This document shows positions 43,334 through 52,470 of a DNA stretch of 64,000 bases, one piece after another. Source of the DNA: Burkholderia sp. GTDB lineage: Bacteria; Pseudomonadota; Gammaproteobacteria; Burkholderiales; Burkholderiaceae. Under the pieces are notes generated by a model, which made no database searches, had not been told where the DNA came from, and saw nothing but the letters and a program-made list of their open reading frames with translations. A program made the translations under genes and the position numbers. Where the stretch lies: contig JASLEG010000345.1 of NCBI GenBank assembly GCA_030151225.1, positions 15,725-79,724 on the forward strand, given 5' to 3'. Every line of letters starts with the position of its first letter. Within the stretch, counting starts at the first letter, position 1.

Positions 43334-43488
43334 GTTTCGGATCGGGACATACCCTGATCGACGCGGGCCTTGCGCTTGCCCGGGGACGGCCGGCAGCGCC
43401 GCGGAATCAGGCTGTTTGCGCATTCTAGCGGGCCACGCCGCGATTTTCAGCGATTTTCACCGAGCGCGCCCGTGCTTGACGGAGAAAG

Positions 43489-43502
43489 TGGTATCGATTC
43501 CA
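43489..43502. promoter_or_regulatory. FruR operator, fruB side
   Basis: tggtatcgattcca, a near-perfect palindrome centred on atcgat, 36 bases upstream of the fruB start. The shape matches LacI-family operators and should mediate repression of fruBKA in the absence of fructose. Confidence 0.75.
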
Positions 43503-43537
43503 ATACGCGCATTCCAATGATTCGTTCAGGAGACGCG

Positions 43538-46099
43538 ATGTCGTCCTTGCTTACCGCGGAGCAGGTCCGGCTGGCTGCCCGGGCCGCCTCCCGCCACGAT
43601 GCGATCGACCAGGCCGGCGCGCTGCTGGTGGCGGCCGGCGTGATCGATCCGGCCTACGTGGCGAGCCTGCACGGCCGCGAGCAGGTGTCGAACACCTATC
43701 TGGGCCACGGCGTCGCGATCCCGCACGGCCTGCAGGAGGATCGCCACCTGATCCGCCGCACCGGCGTGGCCGTGCTGCAGTTGCCCGACGGCGTTGAATG
43801 GCGCGACGGCGAGCGCGCGCGGCTGGTGGTGGCGATCGCCGCGCAATCGGACGAGCACATCGTGCTGCTGCAGCGGCTCACGCGCCTGATCGGCGATCCG
43901 GCGCGGCTGCAGGCGCTGCTCGAGGCCGGCGACGCGCAGGTGATCGTGGCGGCGCTTGACGGCGACGCGCAAGCCACGGCCACCGCGCCCGGCTCCGCCG
44001 CCTCGGCCGACATCGTGACCGCCACCCCCGCCGATTACACCGAACGCGTCGAGCTCGTGCTCGACTATCCGCACGGCCTGCACGCGCGGCCCGCCAGCGC
44101 CTGGGTGGCCACCGCGAGGCGCTTCCAGGCCGCGCTGCGGGTGCGCCACGGCACGAGCGCCGCCGATCCGAAGAACCTCGTGAGCCTGTTGCAGCTCGGC
44201 GCGGGCGCGAACGCGCCGCTCGTGCTGTCCGCGCAGGGCGTGGATGCCGCCGACGCGCTGGCCGCGCTGCGCCGCACGGTGCAATCGCTGTCCGCCGAGG
44301 AACACGCGCGCGCCGATGCCGCGCGCCTGCGTCGTCAGCAGGCGCAGCCGGCGCTGTGGACGCCGCGCGATCCGGCCACGGTGATCGAGGGCGTGGGTGC
44401 CGGCCCGGGCTTCGTGGCCGGCCCGCTGCGCGTGTTGCGCGCGCAGCGGCTCGAGGTGGAGGATCGCCCCGGCGAGCCGCTCGAGGCGGCCACGCGGCTC
44501 GACGCGGCGCTGGCCGGCACCGCGCGCGAGCTCGACTCGCTCGCGCGCGAAACCACGGCGCGGCTCGGCGAGGCCGAAGGCGCGATCTTCGCGGCGCAGC
44601 GCGAGTTGCTGAACGACGCAGCGCTGCTCGACGAAGCCGCGCGCCTCGTGATGGACGGCCACGGCGTGGCCTGGGCCTGGCATCGCGCGGCCGAGCAGCA
44701 GGCCGCCAGGCTCGCGGCGCTGCCCGATCCGCTGCTGGCCGCGCGCGCCAGCGACCTGCGCGACGTGGCGCGCCGCGTGCTGCGCCAGCTCGGCGAGGGC
44801 GGTGCGGCCGATGCCGGCGAGCACGGCGACGTGCCGGCGATCCTGATCGCCGAGGACCTCACGCCGTCCGACACGGCGCAGCTCGATCCGGCCGTCACGC
44901 TCGGCTTCTGCACCGTGTCGGGCGGGCCGACCTCGCACACGGCGATCCTCGCGCGCACGCTCGGCGTGCCGGCCGCGGTGGCCTGCGGGCCAGGCCTGCT
45001 CGGATTGCGCGACGGCGATCACGCCGTGCTCGACGGCAACGCCGGGCGACTCTATCTGGGCGTCTCCGAGGCGGACCGCGAGCGCGCGCGCGAGGCGCAG
45101 CTGCGCCTCGTGGAGGAACAGCGCCGCGCCGCCGCGAACCGCGCGCTGCCGGCCGCCACGCTCGACGGCCACGTGCTCGAGATCGGCGCGAACATCACGC
45201 GCCCGGCGCAGGTGAAGGCCGCGATCGAGAACGGCGCCGACGGCGTGGGCCTGATGCGCACCGAGTTCCTGTTCCTCGAGCGCCACGACGCGCCCGACGA
45301 GGACGAGCAGTACGCGTGCTACCGAGAGATGGTGACGGCCAGCGCGGGGCGCCGCCTGATCATCCGCACGCTCGACATCGGCGGCGACAAGCAGGTGCCG
45401 TATCTGAACCTGCCGCACGAATCGAATCCGTTCCTCGGCGTGCGCGGGTTGCGCCTGTGCCTGCGCCGGCCCGACCTGTTCGTGCCGCAGCTGCGCGCGT
45501 TGTATCGCGCGGCCAAGGACGGCCCGCTGTGGATCATGTTCCCGATGGTGTCGACGCTCGACGAGGCGCGCCAGGCCGCGGCGCTGGCCGAGACGGTGCG
45601 CGCCGAGCTCGACGCGCCGAAGGTGCCGCTCGGCATCATGGTGGAAACGCCGTCGGCGGCGGCGCTGGCCGATCGCTTCGCCGAACTCGTCGACTTCTTT
45701 TCGATCGGCACCAACGACCTCACGCAATACGTGCTCGCGATCGACCGCGAGCATCCCGAGCTCGCGCGCATGGCCGAGAGCCTGCATCCGGCCGTGCTGC
45801 GCATGATCGCGCAGACGGTGGCGGGCGCGCGCCGCCATCGCAAGTGGGTGGGCGTGTGCGGCGGGCTGGCCGGCGAGCCGCTCGGCGCGGCGATCCTGGC
45901 CGGGCTCGGGGTGGACGAGCTGTCGATGAGCGTGCGCGACATTCCGGCCGTGAAGACGCGGCTGCGCGCGGCCCGGCTCGACGCGCTGCAGGCGCTCGCG
46001 CAGCGCGCGCTCGACTGCGGCGAGGTGCACGAGGTGCGCGCGCTCGAGGCCGGCGAGATCGCGGGCAATGGCGGCGGCAACGCCCGGGCGGCCGCATGA
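43538..46099 (+). CDS. fruB: Fructose PTS multiphosphoryl protein: EIIA-HPr-EI fusion
   Basis: An 853-residue fusion that carries the whole soluble phosphoryl relay. EIIA-Fru is at residues 1-150 with His63 (LGHGVAIPHGL). HPr follows at ~170-260 with His182 (YPHGLHARPASAW). Enzyme I fills ~280-853: His467 in GGPTSHTAILARTLGVPA, the PEP-binding GLMRTEFLFLERHDAPDEDE in outline, FFSIGTNDLTQYVLAID and CGGLAGEP. The start has AGGAGA upstream. Because it brings its own EI and HPr, fructose uptake does not depend on a general PTS. It overlaps fruK (ATGA). Confidence 0.95.
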   Translation: MSSLLTAEQVRLAARAASRHDAIDQAGALLVAAGVIDPAYVASLHGREQVSNTYLGHGVAIPHGLQEDRHLIRRTGVAVLQLPDGVEWRDGERARLVVAIAAQSDEHIVLLQRLTRLIGDPARLQALLEAGDAQVIVAALDGDAQATATAPGSAASADIVTATPADYTERVELVLDYPHGLHARPASAWVATARRFQAALRVRHGTSAADPKNLVSLLQLGAGANAPLVLSAQGVDAADALAALRRTVQSLSAEEHARADAARLRRQQAQPALWTPRDPATVIEGVGAGPGFVAGPLRVLRAQRLEVEDRPGEPLEAATRLDAALAGTARELDSLARETTARLGEAEGAIFAAQRELLNDAALLDEAARLVMDGHGVAWAWHRAAEQQAARLAALPDPLLAARASDLRDVARRVLRQLGEGGAADAGEHGDVPAILIAEDLTPSDTAQLDPAVTLGFCTVSGGPTSHTAILARTLGVPAAVACGPGLLGLRDGDHAVLDGNAGRLYLGVSEADRERAREAQLRLVEEQRRAAANRALPAATLDGHVLEIGANITRPAQVKAAIENGADGVGLMRTEFLFLERHDAPDEDEQYACYREMVTASAGRRLIIRTLDIGGDKQVPYLNLPHESNPFLGVRGLRLCLRRPDLFVPQLRALYRAAKDGPLWIMFPMVSTLDEARQAAALAETVRAELDAPKVPLGIMVETPSAAALADRFAELVDFFSIGTNDLTQYVLAIDREHPELARMAESLHPAVLRMIAQTVAGARRHRKWVGVCGGLAGEPLGAAILAGLGVDELSMSVRDIPAVKTRLRAARLDALQALAQRALDCGEVHEVRALEAGEIAGNGGGNARAAA

Positions 46100-47172
46100 C
46101 CGCGCCCGCCCGTCATGCCGATTGCGCCGACGCCGCGCGCGTGGTGGTGACGGTCACGCCGAATCCGGCGCTCGACCAGACCGTGCGCGTGTCGCGGCTC
46201 ACGCTGGGCGCCGTGAACCAGGCCGTGTCGCTCGAAACGAACGCCGGCGGCAAGGGCGTGAACGTGGCCGGGTGCCTGGCCGACTACGGCGTGCCGACCG
46301 TCGTGACCGGCCTGCTCGGCGGCGAGGACAGCGGCGCGTTCGACGCGATGTTCTCGGCCAAGCGCATCGACGACCGCTTCGTGCGCGTGGCCGGGCGCAC
46401 CCGCACCAACGTGAAGCTCGTCGATCCCGAGCGTGGCGAAACCACCGACATCAATCTGGCCACCGCGCAGGCGAGCGCCGCCGATCTGGCCGCGCTCGAG
46501 ACGCGCATCGCGTCGCTGGCCGCGCCGGGCCGCTGGTTCGTGCTCGCCGGCAGCCTGCCGCCCGGCGTGGACGCGGCGTTCTACCGGCGCACCATCGGCG
46601 TGCTGCACGACGCGGGCGCGTACGTGGCGCTCGACACCAGCGGCGCGCCGCTCGCGGCCGTGCTGGCCGCCCGCGACGCCCGCGAGCTGCCCGACCTGAT
46701 CAAGCCGAATCGCGACGAGCTGGCCGCCGCGCTCGGCCGCGCGCTCGACACCCGCGCCGCGCTGTTGCAGGCGGCCTGCACGCTGGCCAGGCGCGGCGTG
46801 CGCCACGTGGCGGTATCGCTCGGCGACGAGGGCGCGCTCGGCGTGCAGGTGCCGGCCGATGGCGGGGCCTACGCGGGCTTTCTCGCCGCGCCGCTGAGCG
46901 TGCCGGTGGCGAGCACCGTGGGCGCCGGCGATGCGTTCGTGGCCGGCCTCGTGGCCAGCCTCGCGGAAGGCCGCGACTGGGCCGACGCCGGGCGACGCGC
47001 CACCGCCTTCGCGGCCGCCAAGCTCGCGCGGGTGGGCCCGCACCTGCCCGATCGCGCCACGCTCGACGCGCATGCGGCGCGCGTATGCCTGGATACCTTC
47101 ACGATCGCGGCCGACGATGCCGCGCGACTGCCCGCCATCAACGCGGGCGCGGAGACAGCATGGAAACACTGA
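46096..47172 (+). CDS. fruK: 1-phosphofructokinase
   Basis: A 358-residue kinase of the PfkB family that converts fructose 1-phosphate to fructose 1,6-bisphosphate. It has VTVTPNPALDQTVRVSRL, the PfkB glycine site ETNAGGKGVNVAGCLADYG in outline, and the catalytic base region STVGAGDAFVAGLVASL. The length is somewhat larger than E. coli FruK (312) through an N-terminal addition and a ~30-residue C-terminal tail. The start overlaps the fruB stop, and the end overlaps fruA by 13 bases. Confidence 0.95.
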   Translation: MTAPARHADCADAARVVVTVTPNPALDQTVRVSRLTLGAVNQAVSLETNAGGKGVNVAGCLADYGVPTVVTGLLGGEDSGAFDAMFSAKRIDDRFVRVAGRTRTNVKLVDPERGETTDINLATAQASAADLAALETRIASLAAPGRWFVLAGSLPPGVDAAFYRRTIGVLHDAGAYVALDTSGAPLAAVLAARDARELPDLIKPNRDELAAALGRALDTRAALLQAACTLARRGVRHVAVSLGDEGALGVQVPADGGAYAGFLAAPLSVPVASTVGAGDAFVAGLVASLAEGRDWADAGRRATAFAAAKLARVGPHLPDRATLDAHAARVCLDTFTIAADDAARLPAINAGAETAWKH

Positions 47173-48926
47173 TTGGACTGGTGGCGGCACCGGAGCGCAG
47201 CGCGGCACCGGCGGTGGCCGCGCAGGCGCTCGCGCGCGCCGCGCAGCGGCTCGGCGCGACGCTCGCGGTGGAAACGCGCAGCGCGCTCGGCGTGCAGGCG
47301 CCGCTTGCGGCCGAGCGGATCCGCGCGGCACGCGCCGTGCTGATCGCGGCCGACGACACGGCTGGCATCGACGAGGCGCCGTTCGCGGGCAAGGCGATCC
47401 ATCGCGTGTCGATCGAGCGCGCGATCCGCGAGGCGGACGAGGTGGTGGCGCGGCTGGTGGCCGAGGCGGGAGCGGAGGCCGATACGAAAGCGACTGCGCC
47501 CGGCGATGCGCCGGCCGCCGCGCGTGCCCTGAAGATCGTCGCGATCACCTCGTGTCCCACCGGCATCGCGCACACCTTCATGGCCGCCGAGGGGCTCGCG
47601 CAGGGCGCGCAGCAGCTCGGCCACGCGATCCACGTCGAGACCCAGGGTTCGGTGGGCGCGCAGAACCGCCTGAGCGAGGCGCAGATCGCCGAGGCCGATC
47701 TCGTGGTGATCGCGGCCGACACGCAGGTGGACAAGTCGCGCTTCGCCGGCAAGCGCCTGTACGAGACCGGCACGAAGGGGGCGATCGGCGGCGGCGCGGC
47801 ATTGATCGAGCGCGCGATCGCCGAGGCGCGTACCGAAGGTGCCCCCGCCGCGCTGGTCGATCAGGTGGCGGCCGTCAAGCAGGCGCGCAGCGCGAAATCG
47901 GGCGGCGCGTATCGCCACCTGATGACGGGCGTGTCCTTCATGCTGCCCTTCGTGGTGGCGGGCGGGCTGCTGATCGCGCTGTCGTTCGCGCTGGGCGGCA
48001 TCTACGCGTTCGACGACGCGCACAAGGGCACGCTCGCGTGGTCGCTGTTCCAGATCGGCGCGAAATCGGCATTCGCGCTGATCGTGCCGGCGCTGTCGGG
48101 CTACATCGCCTACTCGATCGCGGACCGGCCCGGCATCACCCCGGGCATGGTGGGCGGCATGCTGGCCGCGAGTCTCGGCGCGGGCTTTCTCGGCGGCATC
48201 GTGTCGGGCTTCCTGGCCGGCTATTCGGCATTGCTGATCAATCGCCACCTGAAGCTGCACCGCAACCTCGAGGGGCTGAAGCCGGTGCTGATCATTCCGC
48301 TCGCGTCCACGCTGATCGTCGGGCTGCTGATGCTGTACGTGGTCGGCACGCCGGTGGCCGCGGCGCTGCATGCGCTGGAGGGCTGGCTGCGCTCGATGCA
48401 GTCGGGCAGCGCGGTGCTGCTCGGCGCGATCCTCGGCGGCATGATGGCGGTGGACATGGGCGGGCCCGTGAACAAGGCCGCCTACGCGTTCAGCGCGGGC
48501 CTGATCGCGAGCCAGGTGTACACGCCGATGGCGGCCACCATGGCGGCCGGCATGACGCCGCCGCTCGGCATCGCGCTCGCCACCTGGCTGTTCCGCTCGC
48601 GCTTCGGCGCGGAGGAGCGCGAGGCCGGCAACGCGGCCGCCGTGCTCGGCATCGCGTTCATCACCGAGGGCGCGATTCCGTTCGCGGCGCGCGATCCGAT
48701 GCGCGTGATCCCGGCCTGCATCGCCGGCTCGGCCATCACCGGCGCGATCTCGATGTCGGGCGGCGTGGAGCTGAAGGTGCCGCACGGCGGGATCTTCGTG
48801 CTGCCGATCCCGAATGCCGTGACCCATCTCGGCACCTACGCGATCGCGATCGTGGCGGGTACCGTGGTGACGGCGCTGCTGATCGGCGTGCTGAAACGCT
48901 CGACGGCGGCACGCGCGGCGGCCTGA
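47160..48926 (+). CDS. fruA: Fructose-specific PTS permease EIIB'BC
   Basis: A 588-residue membrane enzyme that imports and phosphorylates fructose to fructose 1-phosphate. Residues ~1-110 are a degenerate EIIB' domain without the active Cys; EIIB follows with Cys132 in AITSCPTGIAHTFMAAEG; from ~250 the EIIC domain has about nine membrane helices (MTGVSFMLPFVVAGGLLIAL, NKAAYAFSAGLIAS, and GIAFITEGAIPFAARDP, the substrate-site motif). The same domain order is found in enteric FruA. It is the last gene of the fruBKA operon. Confidence 0.95.
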   Translation: METLIGLVAAPERSAAPAVAAQALARAAQRLGATLAVETRSALGVQAPLAAERIRAARAVLIAADDTAGIDEAPFAGKAIHRVSIERAIREADEVVARLVAEAGAEADTKATAPGDAPAAARALKIVAITSCPTGIAHTFMAAEGLAQGAQQLGHAIHVETQGSVGAQNRLSEAQIAEADLVVIAADTQVDKSRFAGKRLYETGTKGAIGGGAALIERAIAEARTEGAPAALVDQVAAVKQARSAKSGGAYRHLMTGVSFMLPFVVAGGLLIALSFALGGIYAFDDAHKGTLAWSLFQIGAKSAFALIVPALSGYIAYSIADRPGITPGMVGGMLAASLGAGFLGGIVSGFLAGYSALLINRHLKLHRNLEGLKPVLIIPLASTLIVGLLMLYVVGTPVAAALHALEGWLRSMQSGSAVLLGAILGGMMAVDMGGPVNKAAYAFSAGLIASQVYTPMAATMAAGMTPPLGIALATWLFRSRFGAEEREAGNAAAVLGIAFITEGAIPFAARDPMRVIPACIAGSAITGAISMSGGVELKVPHGGIFVLPIPNAVTHLGTYAIAIVAGTVVTALLIGVLKRSTAARAAA

Positions 48927-49086
48927 GCGCAAGCCCGGGCGGCAGCCTGGGTGCACGCGGCAATCCCCGATGGCGCGGGCGCCCGGCCCGGTACAATGCG
49001 CGACGGATGGCGCCGCGCCGGCTGGCGCGCGCCAGCCCGGCATGTGCCACCCGCCACACGACAAGACCGCCCGGAGACGCGCCCGC

Positions 49087-50514
49087 ATGGCTTCCACCGA
49101 CCAAGCTTCCTCCCTTTCCAGCGCCGGCACGGCCGGCGCGTCCCATGGCGCCGGCGCGATCGCCGCGCGCCTCGACCGCCTGCCGCCCACGCGCAGCGTG
49201 TGGAAACTGGTGGTGCTGCTCAGCCTCGGCTTCTTCTTCGAACTCTACGACCTGCTGTACAGCGGCTACGTGGCGCCGGGCCTCGTGAAGGGCGGCATCC
49301 TGTCGGCCGCCACCCACGGCCTGTTCGGCACCACCGGCGTGGCCAGCTTCATCGCGGCGCTGTTCGCGGGGCTGTTCATCGGCACGATCGCCTGCGGGTT
49401 CCTGGCCGATCGCTACGGCCGTCGCGCGGTGTTCACGTGGTCGCTGCTGTGGTACACGGCGGCCAACGTCGTGATGGCGTTCCAGGACACGGCCGCGGGC
49501 CTGAACTTCTGGCGCTTCGTGGTGGGCCTCGGCCTCGGCGTGGAGATGGTGACGATCGGCACCTACATCTCCGAGCTGGTGCCGAAGGAGATCCGCGGCC
49601 GCGCCTTCGCCTGCGAGCAGGCGGTGGGCTTCTGCGCCGTGCCGGTGGTGGCCTTCCTCGCCTACCTGCTGGTGCCGAACGCGCCGCTCGGTCTCGACGG
49701 CTGGCGCTGGGTGGTGCTGATCGGCGCGCACGGCGCGATCTTCGTGTGGTGGATCCGCCGCGCGCTGCCCGAAAGCCCGCGCTGGCTCGCCCAGCAGGGC
49801 CGCCTGGAGGAAGCCGAGCGGATCATGAGCGCGCTCGAACGCCGCGTGGAGGCCGAGTACGGCCGCCCGCTGCCGCCGCCGGGCCCGGCCGAGGCCGTGA
49901 TCGAACGCGGTCGCTTCGCCGACATGTGGGTGGCGCCGTATCGCAAGCGCACGCTCATGATGACGATCTTCAACGTGTTCCAGACGGTGGGCTTCTACGG
50001 CTTCGCGAACTGGGTGCCGACGCTGCTGATCAAGCAGGGCATCACGGTCACCACCAGCCTGATGTACTCGAGCCTGATCGCGCTGGCCGCGCCGCTCGGC
50101 CCGCTGCTGGGCCTCGCGATCGGCGACCGCTTCGAGCGCAAGAGCGTGATCGTGGCGATGGCCGGCGCCGCGATCGTGTGCGGGCTGCTGTTCAGCCAGA
50201 GCAGCGCGGCCGGTGTGCTGGTGCTGCTCGGCATCGGCCTCACGCTCGCCAACAACATCATGTCCTACAGCTTCCACGCCTATCAGGCCGAGCTGTTCCC
50301 CACGGCGATCCGCGCCCGCGCGGTGGGCTTCGTGTATTCGTGGAGCCGCTTCTCGGCGATCTTCACCTCCTTCGTGATCGCCTCGGTGCTGAACGGCTTC
50401 GGCACGGCCGGCGTGTTCGCGTTCATCTCGGCCGCGATGCTGATCGTGATGGCCTCGATCGGGCTGATGGGCCCGCGCACCAGGGGCATCGCGCTCGAAC
50501 GCATCTCGCACTGA
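49087..50514 (+). CDS. MFS transporter, sugar/aromatic acid type
   Basis: A 475-residue major facilitator with 12 predicted helices. The start MASTDQASSLSSAGTAGASH at 49087 gives a hydrophilic N-tail before the first helix (VVLLSLGFFFELYDLLYSGY). Signatures of the sugar-porter/AAHS branch are present: GFLADRYGRRAVFTW in loop 2-3 and PESPRWLAQQGR after helix 6. It lies 160 bases downstream of fruA in the same direction but is probably a separate unit. Substrate unknown; an organic acid or sugar is likely. Confidence 0.85.
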   Translation: MASTDQASSLSSAGTAGASHGAGAIAARLDRLPPTRSVWKLVVLLSLGFFFELYDLLYSGYVAPGLVKGGILSAATHGLFGTTGVASFIAALFAGLFIGTIACGFLADRYGRRAVFTWSLLWYTAANVVMAFQDTAAGLNFWRFVVGLGLGVEMVTIGTYISELVPKEIRGRAFACEQAVGFCAVPVVAFLAYLLVPNAPLGLDGWRWVVLIGAHGAIFVWWIRRALPESPRWLAQQGRLEEAERIMSALERRVEAEYGRPLPPPGPAEAVIERGRFADMWVAPYRKRTLMMTIFNVFQTVGFYGFANWVPTLLIKQGITVTTSLMYSSLIALAAPLGPLLGLAIGDRFERKSVIVAMAGAAIVCGLLFSQSSAAGVLVLLGIGLTLANNIMSYSFHAYQAELFPTAIRARAVGFVYSWSRFSAIFTSFVIASVLNGFGTAGVFAFISAAMLIVMASIGLMGPRTRGIALERISH

Positions 50515-50600
50515 GCGATCGATTCACGCGCGGGCGCGTTCGTCGCCCGCCGCTCGCTCTTCACGCAGCGTCTTCCGTTTTTCCCCGCATCCACGACGAC

Positions 50601-50630
50601 GCGCCCGGGCCGACCGCTCCCGGGCGCGTT
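50601..50630. terminator. GC-rich hairpin after the MFS gene
   Basis: A perfect 9-bp stem, gcgcccggg with cccgggcgc, loop of 9 bases, followed by gtt. It lies between convergent genes and may end transcription from both. Confidence 0.5.
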
Positions 50631-50658
50631 GATCGCGTGTGATTCGCTCGCGCCGCCG

Positions 50659-51000
50659 CTAGCCCGGCTTCGCGCCGAGCCCCTTCAAGCCCTGGATCAC
50701 GACCATCAGCGCGCGACCGTGCTCGTCCGAGCCGTCCCACGCCTCCACGATCGCGTCGCGCAGGCGCTCGTCGTAATTACCGGTACGCATGCCCGATGCG
50801 GGCGCTTCCATGCCGTAAAAAGTGCATAGCTTGATGAATGGATCGCTGCGGCGCAGGCGCTGCCCGTCGGACAGCCGAAGGCGCGACACGGTGGGCTGGC
50901 TGATACCGCAAAGCCTTGCTATTTCGCTGGACGAGCGTGGATCTGCCCGAAGCTTGTCGAGCAGTGCGTGTACCGAGAAATTGGTGTCCGGGGCTTCCAT
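50659..51000 (-). CDS. Small HTH protein, probably leaderless
   Basis: A 113-residue protein (116 if the ATG at 51009 is used). The HTH is SSSEIARLCGISQPTVSRLR, with SDPFIKLCTFYGM after it, an arrangement of phage Cro/CI-like or plasmid-type regulators. The ATG at 51000 is chosen because a good promoter places the transcription start at about the first base of this codon, and there is no ribosome-binding site for either ATG. It is divergent from an unknown gene at 51078, which is the likely target or partner. Confidence 0.7.
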   Translation of the reverse strand: MEAPDTNFSVHALLDKLRADPRSSSEIARLCGISQPTVSRLRLSDGQRLRRSDPFIKLCTFYGMEAPASGMRTGNYDERLRDAIVEAWDGSDEHGRALMVVIQGLKGLGAKPG

Positions 51001-51007
51001 GTCATTC

Positions 51008-51036
51008 ATTATAACTATACAGTAGCGGTTATTGAA
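51008..51036 (-). promoter_or_regulatory. Sigma70-type promoter for the HTH gene
   Basis: On the minus strand, TTCAAT (51036-51031), a 17-base spacer and a perfect TATAAT (51013-51008). Transcription would start 6-8 bases later, at the ATG at 51000, giving a leaderless message. Such a consensus -10 is rare in this GC-rich sequence. Confidence 0.65.
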
Positions 51037-51077
51037 ATGCCCCGTCGCAAGATCGGGATGCTGTCCCGAGAGCCTCG

Positions 51078-51989
51078 ATGACCCTGAAACACCTGCCCCT
51101 CACGTTTTGCTGGACCCGGATCGGCGCCGAACTCGGCGAGGATCTGTCGACCGTCGTGCTCCGCAAGGAGTGGGAGCGGCGGCTCGGAGGCGGGCGCTTT
51201 CTGTGGGGCATCGGCCAGTCGCCGGGCAGCAGCGTGCAGGTGGCCGCGCATCGCGCCGGCTCGCTGATGGCCCTGTTCACGCCGTCGGCCAGCCGCTCGC
51301 GCGTGGTGGAGGTGGGCCCGCGCGCCATGCTGATGTGGAATGCCTGGGTGGACGCCGGCGGGCAGGTGCGGCAACTGCCGCCCTACTGCTGCATCACGAG
51401 CCGCACCACGCTGCCGTCGGGCCGCAAGCGCGAGCAGTACCACGCGCTGGTGTGCACGTCGGCCGCGCCGCTCGCGGTGGGCACGCGCCTGCGCGTGTCG
51501 CCCGAGCAGCTGCGCAGCACCGTCACGGGCAAGCCGCTCGGCGCGGCGCAGTCGGCCGTGGTGGTGGATTGCGTGGCGCGCGCGGGCGAGGCCGGCGCGC
51601 GCAGCTTTCCCGTGGCGCTCGCCGTGGAGCTCGATGCGCCGTACACGGTGCGCCTCGCGCAGCCCACGGTGGTGAAGGCGCGCGATCTCGCGCGGCTGTC
51701 GAAGGCCGCGCGCGAGGGCGATTTCGAAACCTACGTCGATCTGGTGGAGCGCCTGCGCGGGCGCTCGTCCGGAGCACAGTCGCGCGGCTTCACGCGCGAT
51801 CTGTTCGATTTGCCGGTGGTCGAGTCGGTGGCCGTCTACACGGATTTCGTGAAGCGGCTGCGCGGCGTGCGGCCCTCGGTCGAGCCGGTACGCGGCCTCA
51901 CGCGCGACCTGTTCGAGCTTCCCGCGCCCGAGCCGGCGCCCGTATTCGTCACCGCGCCCGGCAGCACGCAGGGCCGGTTGCTGCTCTAG
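51078..51989 (+). CDS. Unknown protein with a C-terminal tandem repeat
   Basis: A 303-residue protein with no recognised family, no signal peptide and no membrane segment. It has a 37-residue tandem duplication near its C-terminus: YVDLVERLRGR then RGFTRDLFDLPVVESV, repeated as YTDFVKRLRGV then RGLTRDLFELPAPEPA (about residues 215-285). The repeated RGxTRDLFxLP block looks like a short linear binding motif. It is divergent from the small HTH gene, with 77 bases between. Confidence 0.65.
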   Translation: MTLKHLPLTFCWTRIGAELGEDLSTVVLRKEWERRLGGGRFLWGIGQSPGSSVQVAAHRAGSLMALFTPSASRSRVVEVGPRAMLMWNAWVDAGGQVRQLPPYCCITSRTTLPSGRKREQYHALVCTSAAPLAVGTRLRVSPEQLRSTVTGKPLGAAQSAVVVDCVARAGEAGARSFPVALAVELDAPYTVRLAQPTVVKARDLARLSKAAREGDFETYVDLVERLRGRSSGAQSRGFTRDLFDLPVVESVAVYTDFVKRLRGVRPSVEPVRGLTRDLFELPAPEPAPVFVTAPGSTQGRLLL

Positions 51990-52147
51990 CATCGCGGGCA
52001 CGAATCGTCGTGCGGCTCGGAAGTCGCTTCCGCGGCATGCCCCAGGGGTGTCGCGGCGAGCGGGATGGATGCCCACGGGCGCATGCGTCGTGCGATGCGC
52101 GCGCCCGCTGCCGGCCTGCCGAGTCAGGCCCGAGGAGGACACGATTC

Positions 52148-52375
52148 ATGGCGAACATCGGTCATTCGCGCGAGGCGCTCGCCGCCCAGCGCTACGTCGA
52201 GGCGACGCGCAACGTCGACCTCGCCTTCCGCGCGGTGCGCGCCGATCACGACGATGCGGGCAGCGCCGAAGTCGCGGCCGCGCAATCGCGTCTCGACCAC
52301 GCGCTCGACGAGCTCGCGCGCGCCCAGGAGCTGTTCGATACCGCCGTCAGCGTGCGCGGTACGCGTCATTACTGA
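52148..52375 (+). CDS. Small helical protein of unknown function
   Basis: A 75-residue, all-helical protein (MANIGHSREALAAQRYVEAT ... RLDHALDELARAQELFD). Preceded by GAGGA at good distance. The heptad-like pattern in the second half suggests a coiled coil. Not recognised as a known family. It is 95 bases before the DUF2827 gene and may be co-transcribed with it. Confidence 0.6.
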   Translation: MANIGHSREALAAQRYVEATRNVDLAFRAVRADHDDAGSAEVAAAQSRLDHALDELARAQELFDTAVSVRGTRHY

Positions 52376-52470
52376 GCGGCTCGGTTAGACTGCCACGCAT
52401 GCACCAGGCGGCGCGCCGCGGCGCCCGCCGGCCCGACCGTCTCCCGCGTCGCTCTCTCTACCGCCTGCCC

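Noticed and set aside
43526..46030. 834-codon open frame antisense to fruB
   Set aside because: Composition (Arg, His, Gln, Leu) is that of an antisense shadow in a GC-rich gene; the sense strand encodes clear PTS domains.
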